Source: Bdellovibrio bacteriovorus HD100
GTDB taxonomy: Bacteria > Bdellovibrionota > Bdellovibrionia > Bdellovibrionales > Bdellovibrionaceae
DNA: 64,000 nucleotides
Assembly: GCF_000196175.1 (NCBI RefSeq)
Contig: NC_005363.1
Location: forward strand, 248,001 to 312,000
Direction: 5' to 3'
The translations under genes and the position numbers were made by a program. Within the stretch, counting starts at the first letter, position 1, and each line of letters starts with the position of its first letter. The notes below the pieces were generated by a model, which was not told where the DNA came from, searched no databases, and saw nothing but the letters and a program-made list of their open reading frames with translations. Shown here in pieces: positions 8,949-18,306 of the stretch.

Positions 8949-9551
8949 ATGACTACAACGCGTTTTTTCGTATACGGTTCTTTTTGCGAGGGCATGGTCC
9001 ATTTCAGCAAGATCCAGAATTTCGTGGAATCTTCAGTATTTGCAAGGGTTAAGGCGACTGCCTACCGCTTGAAAGTGGGCTTCCCGGCGGTGGTCAAAGG
9101 GGGATCTGACCTGGTTCCGGGGCAACTGATTGAACTTAAGGGATCCGATCTATTGTTGAGCCTGATGGATGAGTTCCACGGCTACAACCGCATGGATCCC
9201 GACAAGAGCCTTTACTCCAGAGAAGAGATCGAAGTGCACCCGGAAGGCATGTCTGCTCCGGTGAAAGCTTGGATCTACTTCCTGAATCCTCTGAAGCTGC
9301 CGGTGAATGCCACGGTGATTTCAGGCGGCGACTGGAGACGCTCCATGGAAGAACAGCCGGTGCTGACTTCCAAACTGAGTGAAAAACAGGTTACCTATAT
9401 TCAGAGACTGGGTCGCTCCTCTGGCCGGGAGATCGTACCGATTGATTTGACGCTCTATCGTGAGCTGATGAATCTTGAGCTGATCGTCGATAAAGGTCGT
9501 CGACTGGCGCTGTCTAAACTGGGCCAAGAGGTTTACAGACACCTTGCCTAA
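8949..9551 (+). CDS. Gamma-glutamylcyclotransferase-like (AIG2/GGCT) protein
   Basis: A 200-aa protein starting MTTTRFFVYGSFCEGM, which carries the YGS phosphate-binding-like loop of the GGCT/AIG2 fold. LLSLMDEFHGYNRMDPDKSLYSREEIEV corresponds to the family's L-D-x-E-G-Y...Y-R segment. Family members release 5-oxoproline from gamma-glutamyl compounds, but the catalytic Glu seems to fall within DEFHGY and should be checked. About 80 further C-terminal residues are not typical of a bare GGCT domain. An in-frame upstream ATG at 8766 would add 61 atypical residues, so ATG 8949, behind a G-rich sequence, is preferred. It overlaps trmL by 8 nt. Confidence 0.65.
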   Translation: MTTTRFFVYGSFCEGMVHFSKIQNFVESSVFARVKATAYRLKVGFPAVVKGGSDLVPGQLIELKGSDLLLSLMDEFHGYNRMDPDKSLYSREEIEVHPEGMSAPVKAWIYFLNPLKLPVNATVISGGDWRRSMEEQPVLTSKLSEKQVTYIQRLGRSSGREIVPIDLTLYRELMNLELIVDKGRRLALSKLGQEVYRHLA

Positions 9552-10026
9552 TACAGAAAAGCTTTTCCGCATTGTTCTTATCGAGCCCGAAATCCCGCAA
9601 AACACCGGAAATATCGGGCGCACGTGTGTTGGCACCAACTGCGAACTGCACATTGTGGGAAAAATGGGCTTTGAAATCAACGACACCAATCTGAAGCGGG
9701 CGGGGCTGGATTACTGGCCTCACCTGACGTGGTATCGCCACGAAACCTTCGAGGACTGGTGGAAACACGTTGAAGATCCGTCCCGCATCTGGCTTTTCAC
9801 CACCAAGACCCAGCGCACCTATTTTGAGCCCCAATATCAATCCGGAGACTGGTTCGTTTTTGGTAAAGAAACCAAAGGACTGGATCCCGAGTTCCTGCAA
9901 AAGCACCCACAGCAGACCGTCACCATCCCCATGATTGGGGAGGGGGCTCGCAGCCTGAATCTCGCCACCAGTGTGGCGATCGCGGCTTATGAGGGTCTTC
10001 GTCAGGTGCGATTTACATTGCGATAG
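9544..10026 (+). CDS. trmL: tRNA (cytidine/uridine-34-2'-O)-methyltransferase
   Basis: SPOUT-class methyltransferase of 160 aa that 2'-O-methylates the wobble base of tRNA-Leu isoacceptors using S-adenosylmethionine. Motif 1 is PEIPQNTGNIGRTC near the N-terminus. The knot motifs are FVFGKETKGLD and IPMIGEGARSLNLATSVAIAAYE. Length matches TrmL (about 157 aa). No ATG lies ahead of motif 1, so the TTG at 9544 is the likely start. It overlaps the stop of the GGCT-like gene, implying translational coupling. Confidence 0.92.
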   Translation: MPNTEKLFRIVLIEPEIPQNTGNIGRTCVGTNCELHIVGKMGFEINDTNLKRAGLDYWPHLTWYRHETFEDWWKHVEDPSRIWLFTTKTQRTYFEPQYQSGDWFVFGKETKGLDPEFLQKHPQQTVTIPMIGEGARSLNLATSVAIAAYEGLRQVRFTLR

Positions 10027-10156
10027 TTTAAGGCTTTGGTCGGGGTCGCTCTCGAGGAAGTCTTTGAAATTCTGAATGAAATCGCGTCAATGACGCATCC
10101 AGAAATTGCCCCCTTACCTTGCCGCCTCTGTCAATTTGGGTCTATCCTCTTAGGCT

Positions 10157-12826
10157 ATGGTTACACAAATTTTGACAAAAATGTTCGGAACGAAGCACGA
10201 CCGTGAGATGAAAAAGATCCAGCCCACCGTGGATCGTATCAATGCCCTGGAACCTCAGATGGCAGCCCTTACGGATGATCAACTCAAAGCCAAAACTCCT
10301 GAGTTTCAAGAGAGACTGAAGAAGGGCGAAACAGTTCACGATATCCTGCCGGAAGCATTCGCGGTTTGCCGTGAAGCCTCCAAGCGTGTGTTGGGAATGC
10401 GCCACTATGACGTTCAGTTGATCGGTGGTTATGTTCTGAATCGCGGCAACATCGCCGAGATGAGAACGGGTGAAGGTAAAACCCTGGTGGCGACTTTGCC
10501 GGTTTACCTGAATGCTCTTACGGGCCGCGGTGTTCACGTTGTGACTGTGAATGACTATCTGGTTCGTCGTGATGCTGAGCACATGGGTCGTCTTTATGGC
10601 TGGCTGGGTCTTACCACGGGTATCATCGTTCACGGTCTGACAGATCAGCAGCGCAAACAGATGTACGCTTGTGACATCACTTATTGCACCAACAATGAAC
10701 TTGGTTTCGACTATCTTCGCGACAACATGAAGTTTGATTTGAACGACTATGTTCAAAGACCTCACTATTATGCCATCGTCGATGAGTGCGACTCCATCCT
10801 GGTCGATGAAGCGCGTACGCCGCTGATCATTTCCGGTCCTGCGGAATCCTCCACTGACAAATACTATGCTGTGAATCAGATCATCCCGCACCTGAAGCGC
10901 GATGTTCACTTCACCATGGAGGAAAAATCCAAAACAGCCTCCCTGACTGACGCCGGAAACGCGAAAGTCGAAGAGCTGATGGGACTTTCCAATCTTTATG
11001 ATCCACAAAACATCGAGATCCTGCACCACGTGTATCAGGGCCTGAAAGCTCACTATCTGTATCGTCTTGATGTGGAATACATGATCAAAGACGGCGAGAT
11101 CGTGATCGTCGATGAATTCACCGGACGTTTGATGCCAGGTCGTCGCTGGAGCGATGGTCTGCACCAGGCGATTGAAGCCAAAGAAGGCGTTGAAGTGAAG
11201 TCTGAGAATCAGACTTTGGCGACCATCACCTTCCAGAACTATTTCCGTATGTACGAAAAACTGTCTGGTATGACCGGTACGGCAGATACTGAAGCGGTGG
11301 AGTTCAAGAAAATCTACAATCTTGAAGTGAACGTGATTCCGACCAACCGTCCGATCCAGCGTAAAGATCAGGAAGACGTGGTCTACAAATCAGAAAAAGC
11401 GAAATTCAAAGCCATCACCGCCGACATCAAAGAGCGTATGGCCAAGGGTCAGCCGATTCTGGTGGGTACTGAATCCATCGAAAAATCCGAAGCTTTGAGT
11501 GCGTTCCTGCGCAAAGAGGGTGTTAAGCACGAAGTTCTGAATGCAAAACACCACGAACGTGAAGCGGAAATCATCGCGCAGGCGGGCCGCAAAGGGGCTG
11601 TGACCATCGCCACCAATATGGCGGGTCGTGGTACTGACATCATGCTGGGCGGTAACGCTGACATGCTGGCAAAAGCTCAGGTGGGCAATGATGATTCTCC
11701 GGAATTCGCGGAAGCGGTTCAGAAAATCAAACCTCAGGTTGAAGCCGAGCGTGCGGAAGTTCGCTCTGTGGGTGGTTTGTACATTATCGGTACTGAACGT
11801 CACGAATCTCGCCGTATCGACAACCAGCTGCGGGGTCGTTCCGGTCGTCAAGGGGATCCGGGTGAATCCAGATTCTATCTGTCTTTGGAAGACAAACTGA
11901 TGAGAATCTTCAACGGTGAGCGCATCCAGAAGATCATGGAAATGCTGAACATCCCTGAAGATGAACCAATCACAGCTAAAATGGTGACCAACGCGATCGA
12001 AGGCGCTCAACGCAAGGTCGAAGGTCACAACTTTGATATCCGTAAAAACCTGATGGAATACGACTCTGTGATGAATGCGCAGAGAAACGCCATCTACGGC
12101 ATGCGCCGCAAGGTTCTGGAGGGTCAGGAAATCGAAAGAACCACTTTGGACTGGCTTGGTGATGTTGTTTCCAATCTGCTGGATACGCACATCCCTGAAG
12201 GTGGAAAAAAAGAAGAGTGGAGCCTGGAAGGCCTGAACAACTCTCTGGCACAAAGCTTCGGTTTCAAAATCGACTTTGCGACCATGGCGGTGAACACCGA
12301 GACGGTCACGGACGCGGTGAAGTCCGGTGTGAAGGAAGTTTGGGAACGTCAGAAAAATTCCATGGGTCCGTTCTTTGAACAGGTTCAGAAGATGATCCTT
12401 CTTCAAAGCATCGATCACCACTGGAAGAACCACTTGTACGTGATCGACAAACTGAAAGAGGGTATCTCTTTGCGCGGTTACGCACAGAAAGACCCTTTGA
12501 TCGAGTACAAAAAAGAGGCGTTCAAAGCCTTTGAAACTTTGAACAACACCATCAAGTCTGATGCGATCGAAAAAGTGATGCGCGTTCAGCTGGTGGCTCA
12601 GCAAAACGAGCAGGAAGTTTTGGAAAGCCTGCGTCCGGAAGAAGCGGACCTGGATGAGTTGGATTATTCATCTCCTAGCGAAGCGGACATCGGTCACAGT
12701 ATTCCTGAGACTTCTGAAGATGCTCCAAAGCGCAAGATGACCTTCCAAAGCGGCCCGCGTGATGATCGTCCCATGAACCGCGAAGAGCGTCGTCGTATGG
12801 ACAAAGACACGAAGGGAAAAAGATAA
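10157..12826 (+). CDS. secA: Preprotein translocase ATPase SecA
   Basis: Motor of the Sec export pathway that drives unfolded preproteins through SecYEG. Domains in order: NBD1 with Walker [12 protein letters not shown] and DEAD-type box [16 protein letters not shown], the preprotein cross-linking domain, NBD2 with [15 protein letters not shown] and [11 protein letters not shown], then the helical scaffold and wing. The 889-aa length is normal. It ends [12 protein letters not shown] and lacks the C-terminal Cys-X-Cys...Cys-His metal-binding domain that many proteobacterial SecAs have. The next gene, which encodes a zinc ribbon, follows the TAA directly and in the same frame. The 130 nt upstream must hold the promoter, but none is clear. 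Confidence 0.98.
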   Translation: MVTQILTKMFGTKHDREMKKIQPTVDRINALEPQMAALTDDQLKAKTPEFQERLKKGETVHDILPEAFAVCREASKRVLGMRHYDVQLIGGYVLNRGNIAEMRTGEGKTLVATLPVYLNALTGRGVHVVTVNDYLVRRDAEHMGRLYGWLGLTTGIIVHGLTDQQRKQMYACDITYCTNNELGFDYLRDNMKFDLNDYVQRPHYYAIVDECDSILVDEARTPLIISGPAESSTDKYYAVNQIIPHLKRDVHFTMEEKSKTASLTDAGNAKVEELMGLSNLYDPQNIEILHHVYQGLKAHYLYRLDVEYMIKDGEIVIVDEFTGRLMPGRRWSDGLHQAIEAKEGVEVKSENQTLATITFQNYFRMYEKLSGMTGTADTEAVEFKKIYNLEVNVIPTNRPIQRKDQEDVVYKSEKAKFKAITADIKERMAKGQPILVGTESIEKSEALSAFLRKEGVKHEVLNAKHHEREAEIIAQAGRKGAVTIATNMAGRGTDIMLGGNADMLAKAQVGNDDSPEFAEAVQKIKPQVEAERAEVRSVGGLYIIGTERHESRRIDNQLRGRSGRQGDPGESRFYLSLEDKLMRIFNGERIQKIMEMLNIPEDEPITAKMVTNAIEGAQRKVEGHNFDIRKNLMEYDSVMNAQRNAIYGMRRKVLEGQEIERTTLDWLGDVVSNLLDTHIPEGGKKEEWSLEGLNNSLAQSFGFKIDFATMAVNTETVTDAVKSGVKEVWERQKNSMGPFFEQVQKMILLQSIDHHWKNHLYVIDKLKEGISLRGYAQKDPLIEYKKEAFKAFETLNNTIKSDAIEKVMRVQLVAQQNEQEVLESLRPEEADLDELDYSSPSEADIGHSIPETSEDAPKRKMTFQSGPRDDRPMNREERRRMDKDTKGKR

Positions 12827-13663
12827 TTGGCTTCTTGTCCAAGTTGCCACCAGCCGGTAGAGATTCTTGATAAGCATCTGGGGACTCTTTTCACGTGTTC
12901 CCACTGCAATGCGGTTTTCTTTGTCGACTGGAATGGACAGCCAGAAATGGCGCAACACGAGCCGGAGCCAGAAACTCCGGCCGAGTCGTTTTCAGAGCCT
13001 GCACAAAGCTTTCAAAACGGCACCGACTTCCAAGGGGGACAGGATTTCCAGCAGCCTGGAAATGATTTTGTTCCACCTATTCAGGATTTCTCTGCTCCGC
13101 AGGAAACTTTTACTCCCGACAATTCCATACCAGAACAATCTTATCAGGATCAGTCGTATTCCAACGAACAGCAGTATGCCGAGCAGGCGTATGAGCCTTC
13201 GCAGGATCCGGGCATGATGGCACCTCCGCAGGACAATGTTTCCTATGCGGAACCAGTGGAAGTTCCCGGTGAAGTTCCTCCAATGGAAGAAACCCCTTAC
13301 GATTTCAGCCAAACTTTGGATTCTGTGAATTCGCAGCCGCTGAATGAGCCTGCGCCGATGTCTTCAGACACGGCGGATTTTTCTGATGTCACTGATTTTG
13401 CCAACGCCGACACGGCGGTGGGGCCGCTGGCTTATACGGTCACTATTGATGGCATTGAATCCAGTCGTTTGCTTGCGCAGTTGCGAGAGGCCATGACCGA
13501 TTCCCGCTTTGGCTGGGATGTGGCGGATTTGCTGTCGCACGTGGGGGGCGGACGTCTGATTTTGCATGGCCTGACTCCGGCTAAAGCCTCTGTCCTTATC
13601 AACCGAATAAAGTATCTGCCTTTTAAAATTTCCTGGAGGCAAGATGTCCTGTCTGGTTCTTAA
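12827..13663 (+). CDS. Zinc-ribbon protein directly behind secA
   Basis: A 278-aa protein. Residues 3-30 form a CPSC...CSHC four-cysteine ribbon of the MJ0042 / zinc-ribbon type. A long Pro/Glu/Gln/Tyr-rich, probably disordered segment follows (about 40-190), then a compact C-terminal domain (about 200-278) containing GPLAYTVTIDGIES and LSHVGGGRLILHGL. The TTG start abuts the secA TAA with no gap and in the same frame; AAGGG ten nt upstream supports independent initiation. The coiled-coil gene starts inside its last 20 nt. Role unknown; the position suggests a link to SecA or envelope work. Similar ribbons occur in regulatory and motility proteins of deltaproteobacterial relatives. Confidence 0.7.
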   Translation: MASCPSCHQPVEILDKHLGTLFTCSHCNAVFFVDWNGQPEMAQHEPEPETPAESFSEPAQSFQNGTDFQGGQDFQQPGNDFVPPIQDFSAPQETFTPDNSIPEQSYQDQSYSNEQQYAEQAYEPSQDPGMMAPPQDNVSYAEPVEVPGEVPPMEETPYDFSQTLDSVNSQPLNEPAPMSSDTADFSDVTDFANADTAVGPLAYTVTIDGIESSRLLAQLREAMTDSRFGWDVADLLSHVGGGRLILHGLTPAKASVLINRIKYLPFKISWRQDVLSGS

Positions 13664-14243
13664 AATTTCGTCTAGCTTTTTGACAATCCTTTTGTCTGCT
13701 TCCGCGGCTTTGGCCAGCGGGGGAGAAGAGAGCGGCAAGCCTGCGGATGCAAAAGACGCCCCGAAAGAAGTTAAACCGCGCGAGGAAAGTTACGGCGTGG
13801 TTCAGGCTCGGGTGGCGGCTTTGGAGGCCAAGATCCGTGCGGGTGAAACGGAAATTCAAAAATTGATTTTGGAAAAGCAGCACACCAAGGATCCAGCCAA
13901 GGTGAATGAGATTCTTCAGCACATGATGACCCTGCACAAGGATCTGGCAAAGAATCTGAAGGACTACGACAAGGAAAGAACCCTTCTTAAGTACCGCTAC
14001 CCTGAAAAGGGCCTGGCGGACAAACGCGAGTATGAGCGCATTGATCTGAAATCCATCGAAGAGATGGAAAATCAGATGAGCCTGGGGTCGTCTGTAAAGC
14101 GCACCCTGAAGAAGGTTCGCACTCAGTACGAAGCTCCGGAAGATGTAAAAAAGGTGGAAGCGTCAGAGGCTGCTGACGGGCATAAAAAGTCCGTTCCTCA
14201 GGCTCCGGCCAGTCTGACTGATCCGGTCATCCTGAAAAAATAA
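13644..14243 (+). CDS. Exported coiled-coil protein
   Basis: A 199-aa protein with a signal peptide (hydrophobic about 7-23, cleavage near ALA-SGG) and a Lys/Glu-rich linker. A helical heptad stretch of about 80 residues follows (about 50-130: VQARVAALEAKIRAGETEIQ and onward). It is probably periplasmic. GGAGG lies 6 nt before the ATG inside the preceding gene, so the two are coupled. I do not recognise the family. Neighbouring secA and a BamE-like lipoprotein suggest envelope biogenesis, which is only context. Confidence 0.6.
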   Translation: MSCLVLKISSSFLTILLSASAALASGGEESGKPADAKDAPKEVKPREESYGVVQARVAALEAKIRAGETEIQKLILEKQHTKDPAKVNEILQHMMTLHKDLAKNLKDYDKERTLLKYRYPEKGLADKREYERIDLKSIEEMENQMSLGSSVKRTLKKVRTQYEAPEDVKKVEASEAADGHKKSVPQAPASLTDPVILKK

Positions 14244-14329
14244 AAATCCCTGTCCCAGTTTGAGACAAAAGAAAGTTGCTCGCTTTCGAGGAACGGGCGA
14301 AGCTGGTACCTTAGAAGAATGGGGGAAGT

Positions 14330-14773
14330 ATGCTCCGATATGCGGCTATACCGTTGATTTCGCTTGGCCTGATGCTGTCTGCCTGCCAGACATCCATGCT
14401 GAAGCAGTTTGAAGAAATCACGCCAGGAATGGAAAAAGACGACGTTCTGGATCTGATGGGCAGCCCCACCCAAACTCAAAGATTTCATGGCAAAGACCGC
14501 TGGACTTATGTGTTCTATGATAAGCGCATCAAGTTTGTGAAAGAAGTGCAGTTCTTTGAAGGCAACGCCATCTATGTTGGTGATGTCTGGCAGCCGCCGG
14601 CTGAAAAGAATGCCGTGGCCATGGATTCACTGAACGATCGCAAGAACCGCGAGATCGACGAACAGATCGCCCGCGATGTGGAAGGTCACCGTCGTTCCTA
14701 TGATGAGTATGAAAAGAAATCCAAAGGCGAAGACAAGGTTCGTTACGTTCCGGATTTCGAGCCGGTTCGTTAA
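14330..14773 (+). CDS. BamE/SmpA-OmlA domain lipoprotein
   Basis: A 147-aa lipoprotein with lipobox MLSAC (Cys19). The SmpA/OmlA domain is visible as ITPGMEKDDVLDLMGSP followed by a WTYVFYD strand, the pattern of BamE and related outer-membrane assembly or integrity proteins. A hydrophilic, charged C-terminal helix (about 95-147) is longer than in BamE. GGGGGAAG precedes the ATG. It may be the BamE of this organism or a paralogue; no other Bam gene is nearby to decide. Confidence 0.72.
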   Translation: MLRYAAIPLISLGLMLSACQTSMLKQFEEITPGMEKDDVLDLMGSPTQTQRFHGKDRWTYVFYDKRIKFVKEVQFFEGNAIYVGDVWQPPAEKNAVAMDSLNDRKNREIDEQIARDVEGHRRSYDEYEKKSKGEDKVRYVPDFEPVR

Positions 14774-14777
14774 GTAC

Positions 14778-15470
14778 TTACTGCCCCTGAGGCAACACCA
14801 GGGGTTCACCCAAGACGGAGATCACTTCATAGCCGGTGATCTCTAAAGTGTCCGAGGGATCTTTCCCGTAAAATTTCACACCCGTCCAAGCCCACTCGCG
14901 CGGCCATTCATCCACCACATTGCGGAAATAGATTTTGCCACCTTCGCGAATGCCCGGGGCGGTGATGTCGAATTCAAAATCACTGACGGGGCTGGCGAAG
15001 ATCCGGGCAAACGGAATCGGGAAGGCCGCGATGTGATTTTGATCATCGCTGACCACGCATGGGATGCGCACGACCATCTTCGGAATTTCACCGGAAATCG
15101 CCACACCTTCGGCAGAAAACAGCAAGTCCACGGTTGGATAACGATCACACACAAACACCCGGGAACCGGCAGGGCTCTTCATCAGGAACAGACCCAGTTT
15201 GATGCCGGGGCCGTCACTGAACTGATCCAGTTCGACATTCTTCAGAACCTGGTATTTGAAAGCTTTTTTGAACTCTTCCGGGGTGGCTTCGCTCAAATCG
15301 AAGCTGTCCGAGACGGAGCCCACCGAGCTTAAGCCGCCGTCCGAGGCGACTTTTCGTTGCGGGGAAAGTTTTTCGTTCAGCAGATGCAAGGCAAAGGGAA
15401 GAGCCGCCATCAGTAAGATCAGGCTCATCATGCGCGACATTTTTTGTAGCGGTGACTTTTGTCTCTTCAT
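14778..15470 (-). CDS. Membrane-anchored protein of unknown function
   Basis: A 230-aa protein with a positively charged N-terminus and one hydrophobic segment (about 14-30), followed by a soluble, presumably periplasmic, domain rich in beta strands (for example PKMVVRIPCVVS and GGKIYFRNVV). I do not recognise the family. Its ATG lies one nt behind the stop of the matrixin-like protease gene, so the two are translationally coupled and may work together. It converges on the BamE-like gene with a 4-nt gap. Confidence 0.6.
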   Translation of the reverse strand: MKRQKSPLQKMSRMMSLILLMAALPFALHLLNEKLSPQRKVASDGGLSSVGSVSDSFDLSEATPEEFKKAFKYQVLKNVELDQFSDGPGIKLGLFLMKSPAGSRVFVCDRYPTVDLLFSAEGVAISGEIPKMVVRIPCVVSDDQNHIAAFPIPFARIFASPVSDFEFDITAPGIREGGKIYFRNVVDEWPREWAWTGVKFYGKDPSDTLEITGYEVISVLGEPLVLPQGQ

Positions 15471-15471
15471 A

Positions 15472-16128
15472 TTAGTACTCGCACTTTATGGTATCACGAT
15501 CCGCCTGAGTCAGGGTGTTGCGGATGGTGTCTGAACTTAAAATACTCCACATAACGCTGGCTATGGTGTTGTCGCGGTGTTTGAGACCCAACACATGTCC
15601 CAGTTCGTGCACCATCAAACTTTCCAGATGTACACCTGAGCCCATAGACGGGGTGTCGTAAGTAAAGAAGTTAAAGAACTGGTCGTTCAGGATCAGATCT
15701 GCTTCATAGATCTGGTTGGAGCGCCAGTACAGGGTCGTCAAAGCCTGATAGTTCTTTTTCGGAGCTTCCTGCCAAGGCCAGTTGTTTAGGACGTGCACGG
15801 TGCTTTTTGAGTCTTTGGCGGCAGAGTTGGTTTGGGAATCTGTCACACGACTGAAGGTGAACAAAGTCATGCCGGCAGCATCGTTCCAGTGCTGGGCCGC
15901 TTTGTTAAGTGCGTCTTCGTATTCAGTCGGATAGCTGCCGTGAAGTTTCAATTTAACGGGGATGTTGGATTTCCAGGAAACACGCTGACCGTAAGAGTTT
16001 TGCACAAAGCCACAGTCGGCTTGATTTTCACTGGCTAATAGACCGTCGTCGCCGGGCCCAAGACTGGGGCCCTTTTCGCAGGCGCACAAAGATAGAAGTG
16101 TGAGAGAAAGGACGATCCACTTGAACAT
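15472..16128 (-). CDS. Matrixin-like zinc metalloprotease lipoprotein
   Basis: A 218-aa exported protein with a short hydrophobic signal ending LCAC (Cys17 as probable lipid site). The metzincin zinc motif HELGHVLGLKH is complete (His174, Glu175, His178, His184), and a Met-turn follows at SVMW (Met193). This is the M10 (matrixin/archaemetzincin-like) arrangement of a secreted peptidase. The N-terminal part (WKSNIPVKLKL... LNKAAQHWNDAAG) resembles the start of matrixin catalytic domains. No propeptide with a cysteine switch is seen. It is followed by the coupled unknown gene. Anchored outside the cytoplasm; substrate unknown. Confidence 0.82.
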   Translation of the reverse strand: MFKWIVLSLTLLSLCACEKGPSLGPGDDGLLASENQADCGFVQNSYGQRVSWKSNIPVKLKLHGSYPTEYEDALNKAAQHWNDAAGMTLFTFSRVTDSQTNSAAKDSKSTVHVLNNWPWQEAPKKNYQALTTLYWRSNQIYEADLILNDQFFNFFTYDTPSMGSGVHLESLMVHELGHVLGLKHRDNTIASVMWSILSSDTIRNTLTQADRDTIKCEY

Positions 16129-16194
16129 ATACTTGTCAGTTTACACGAGTTTTAAACGCGCAACCTGACAAGAAATGAATACTCGACCTAGGAC

Positions 16195-16719
16195 CTAGTT
16201 ATAGAACTGAGCGATATCGTCGTGGTTGCGGATATAGGTTTTGAAATCCGGGGACACATAGCTGGACTCATGGATTTTACCCATCGGGCATTTTTCCAAG
16301 CCCGACATGCTTTCGCCATCCCAGCCGCAAGCGCCGACATACCAAGCTAGCTGGCTGTAGTCGACTTTGTAAGCAACCAGGGTAGTTCCTTTAAAGATCG
16401 CCACGACTTCTTCCAAAACGGTTTTGCCGTCAGTGTGGAAGTCACCTTGCAAAACGGTGTCGATCCAGATGAAGGCTTGTTTGTCAGAGATGCGTTCAAG
16501 TTTTGTGAACTGAAATTTTGTCAGGAAAGAGTCGCGCACGCCGTTTGTGTAAACAATCATCTCGCGGTAAGGCTTCACGCACTCTGCAGATTTGCAAACC
16601 GATTTGTAGTCTGCGATCAAGTCGTAGAACTTGTTCGCGCCCACGAATTGCTTGTCAGCCAAGGCGTTGAAGGAAATCAGATTCACGGCCAACATCAGGC
16701 CCATCATCAGCTTTTTCAT
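16195..16719 (-). CDS. Exported protein of unknown function
   Basis: A 174-aa protein starting MKKLMMGLMLAVNLISFNALA, a clear signal peptide with cleavage after ALA. The mature part has five cysteines (in SVCKSAECVKPY, GACGW and EKCPMG), suggesting disulfides in the periplasm. I do not recognise the family. The in-frame upstream extension is rejected because GGAGAC sits just before the ATG at 16719 and the signal peptide begins there. Single gene, downstream of the acyl-CoA ligase in the same direction. Confidence 0.62.
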   Translation of the reverse strand: MKKLMMGLMLAVNLISFNALADKQFVGANKFYDLIADYKSVCKSAECVKPYREMIVYTNGVRDSFLTKFQFTKLERISDKQAFIWIDTVLQGDFHTDGKTVLEEVVAIFKGTTLVAYKVDYSQLAWYVGACGWDGESMSGLEKCPMGKIHESSYVSPDFKTYIRNHDDIAQFYN

Positions 16720-16792
16720 AAAAAGTCTCCGTTCAGGTGGACTTTGTATAACCCCCGTGGGGGCGTTTGTATAACTGAAAATGACGGACTTG

Positions 16793-18292
16793 TTAGAAGC
16801 TTTGATTCGCCGTTTCCGCAAGAACGCGCTTCAGAATCTTGCCGCTGTCCCCTTTGGGAAGGCTCGGCAAAAACACGAAATGCTTGGGAATTTTGAATTT
16901 AGCCAGATTCTGAATGCAGTGCTGGTGCAGGGTTTCCGGCGTCAGCTCATTGCTGCTGCGAACCACAAAGGCTTTGCCGACCTCGCCCCATTTGTCATCT
17001 GGAATGCCAATAACCGCAGCCTCTAAGACCCCGGGGTGGGAGCGCAGAATCTGCTCCACTTCAGGGGGGTACACATTTTCTCCACCCGAAATGAACATGT
17101 CTTTTTTGCGCCCGACAACGTAATAGTACCCTTCGTCATCACGGCGAACCAGATCACCAGTGCAAAGCCAGCCCTCTTTGATGGTTTCCTGTGTGGCCTT
17201 TTCATTGTGCCAGTAGCCTTGCATGATCATCGGACCACGCAACAACAGCTCGCCCACTTGATTGGAGCCCAATTCGCGGCCTTCCGGGTCGACGACTTTG
17301 GCTTCAATATAAAAGTTTGGAAAACCGATAGAACCGATCTTTCTGAGTGCATCTTCCTCATTCAGTGAAAACACATTCGGACCAAATTCAGTCAGACCGT
17401 AACCCTGGCGCACCGGAACGCCTTTTTTGTCCCAGGTCTTGATCAGCTCCAGCGGCATCGGTTCGCCGCCCACAATCGCATAGCGAATGCTTTCCAGGTT
17501 GATGTCGTTGAGGCGGGGGGATCTTGCCATCATTTCCATGGTGGTCGGAACACCGAACAACAGCGTCGCTTTTTCTTTTTCGCTTAAAGATAAAATCTGT
17601 TCAGCGTCGAATTTTTTTAAGAACACAACCTTGGCTCCACGATGAATGAACGGCGTCGTCAAAACATTCCAGCCGCCTGTGTGGAAGAACGGCAAAAAGA
17701 TCACCGTGCAGTCGGTTTGAGAAATATTCAAACGCAGGGTTGTGTTGATCGAGTTCCAGAAGATCATCTTGTAAGTCAGGAGGGCCCCTTTCGGGGATCC
17801 CGTCGTGCCTGACGTGTAAAGGATCATGGCCGGGTCCTCTTCCTTCGGTACGAAGGGCATTTCCCCTTGGGCCGGAGGGTTTTGCAGGTCCGTGGCAAAA
17901 CTGTCCGGTCCTTGCAGCAGATAGTGCCGGGTGTCCGGAAGGTTCTCAACGATGTCACGATAGGCTTCCTGGAACAAAACCAGTTTCGGCGAAGAATCCG
18001 TGATGATGTGATTGACCTCTCGCTGGGTCAGACGGAAGTTGACGGGCACCATGATGGCGCCCAGGCGCTGCAAAGCAAAGAACAGGAACACGTATTCCAG
18101 TTCGTTGGTGGCCAGAACCGCCACACGATCCCCTTTGCAGATGCCGAACTTTTCATGCAGCACATGTGCTCCGGCATTGGCCAGATCGAAAAATTCAGCA
18201 TAGGAAAATTCACGGCCCGTATCGCCATCTTTAATGGCGATATTTTTCGGAGAATAAAGCTTCCAGCGTTTCAGCCAATCCAGTTCCATCAT
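16793..18292 (-). CDS. Acyl-CoA synthetase (AMP-forming ligase)
   Basis: ANL-superfamily adenylating enzyme of about 499 aa that activates a carboxylic acid with ATP and transfers it to CoA (or another acceptor). Motifs present: P-loop-like LYTSGTTGSPKGAL, VRQGYGLTEFG, the TGDLVRRDDEGYYYVVGRKKDMF hinge region and the C-terminal lysine in PKGDSGKILKR. The N-terminus is near MELDWLKRWKLYSPKNIAI. Two adjacent ATGs (18292, 18289) fit GAGAAGG upstream. It lies 14 nt behind the KASIII-like gene in one operon, opposite an SDR and two hydrolases. Fatty-acid or aryl substrate is not decided by sequence. Confidence 0.9.
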   Translation of the reverse strand: MMELDWLKRWKLYSPKNIAIKDGDTGREFSYAEFFDLANAGAHVLHEKFGICKGDRVAVLATNELEYVFLFFALQRLGAIMVPVNFRLTQREVNHIITDSSPKLVLFQEAYRDIVENLPDTRHYLLQGPDSFATDLQNPPAQGEMPFVPKEEDPAMILYTSGTTGSPKGALLTYKMIFWNSINTTLRLNISQTDCTVIFLPFFHTGGWNVLTTPFIHRGAKVVFLKKFDAEQILSLSEKEKATLLFGVPTTMEMMARSPRLNDINLESIRYAIVGGEPMPLELIKTWDKKGVPVRQGYGLTEFGPNVFSLNEEDALRKIGSIGFPNFYIEAKVVDPEGRELGSNQVGELLLRGPMIMQGYWHNEKATQETIKEGWLCTGDLVRRDDEGYYYVVGRKKDMFISGGENVYPPEVEQILRSHPGVLEAAVIGIPDDKWGEVGKAFVVRSSNELTPETLHQHCIQNLAKFKIPKHFVFLPSLPKGDSGKILKRVLAETANQSF

Positions 18293-18306
18293 TACCTTCT
18301 CGTGGA

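Noticed and set aside
10142-11164. 340-codon frame on the minus strand opposite secA
   Set aside because: It is exactly antisense to well-conserved SecA motor sequence and has no family features; it is open because of codon bias on the coding strand.
11390-12604. 404-codon minus-strand frame opposite the second half of secA
   Set aside because: Same reason: it mirrors SecA codons, with no recognisable motif and no start signal.
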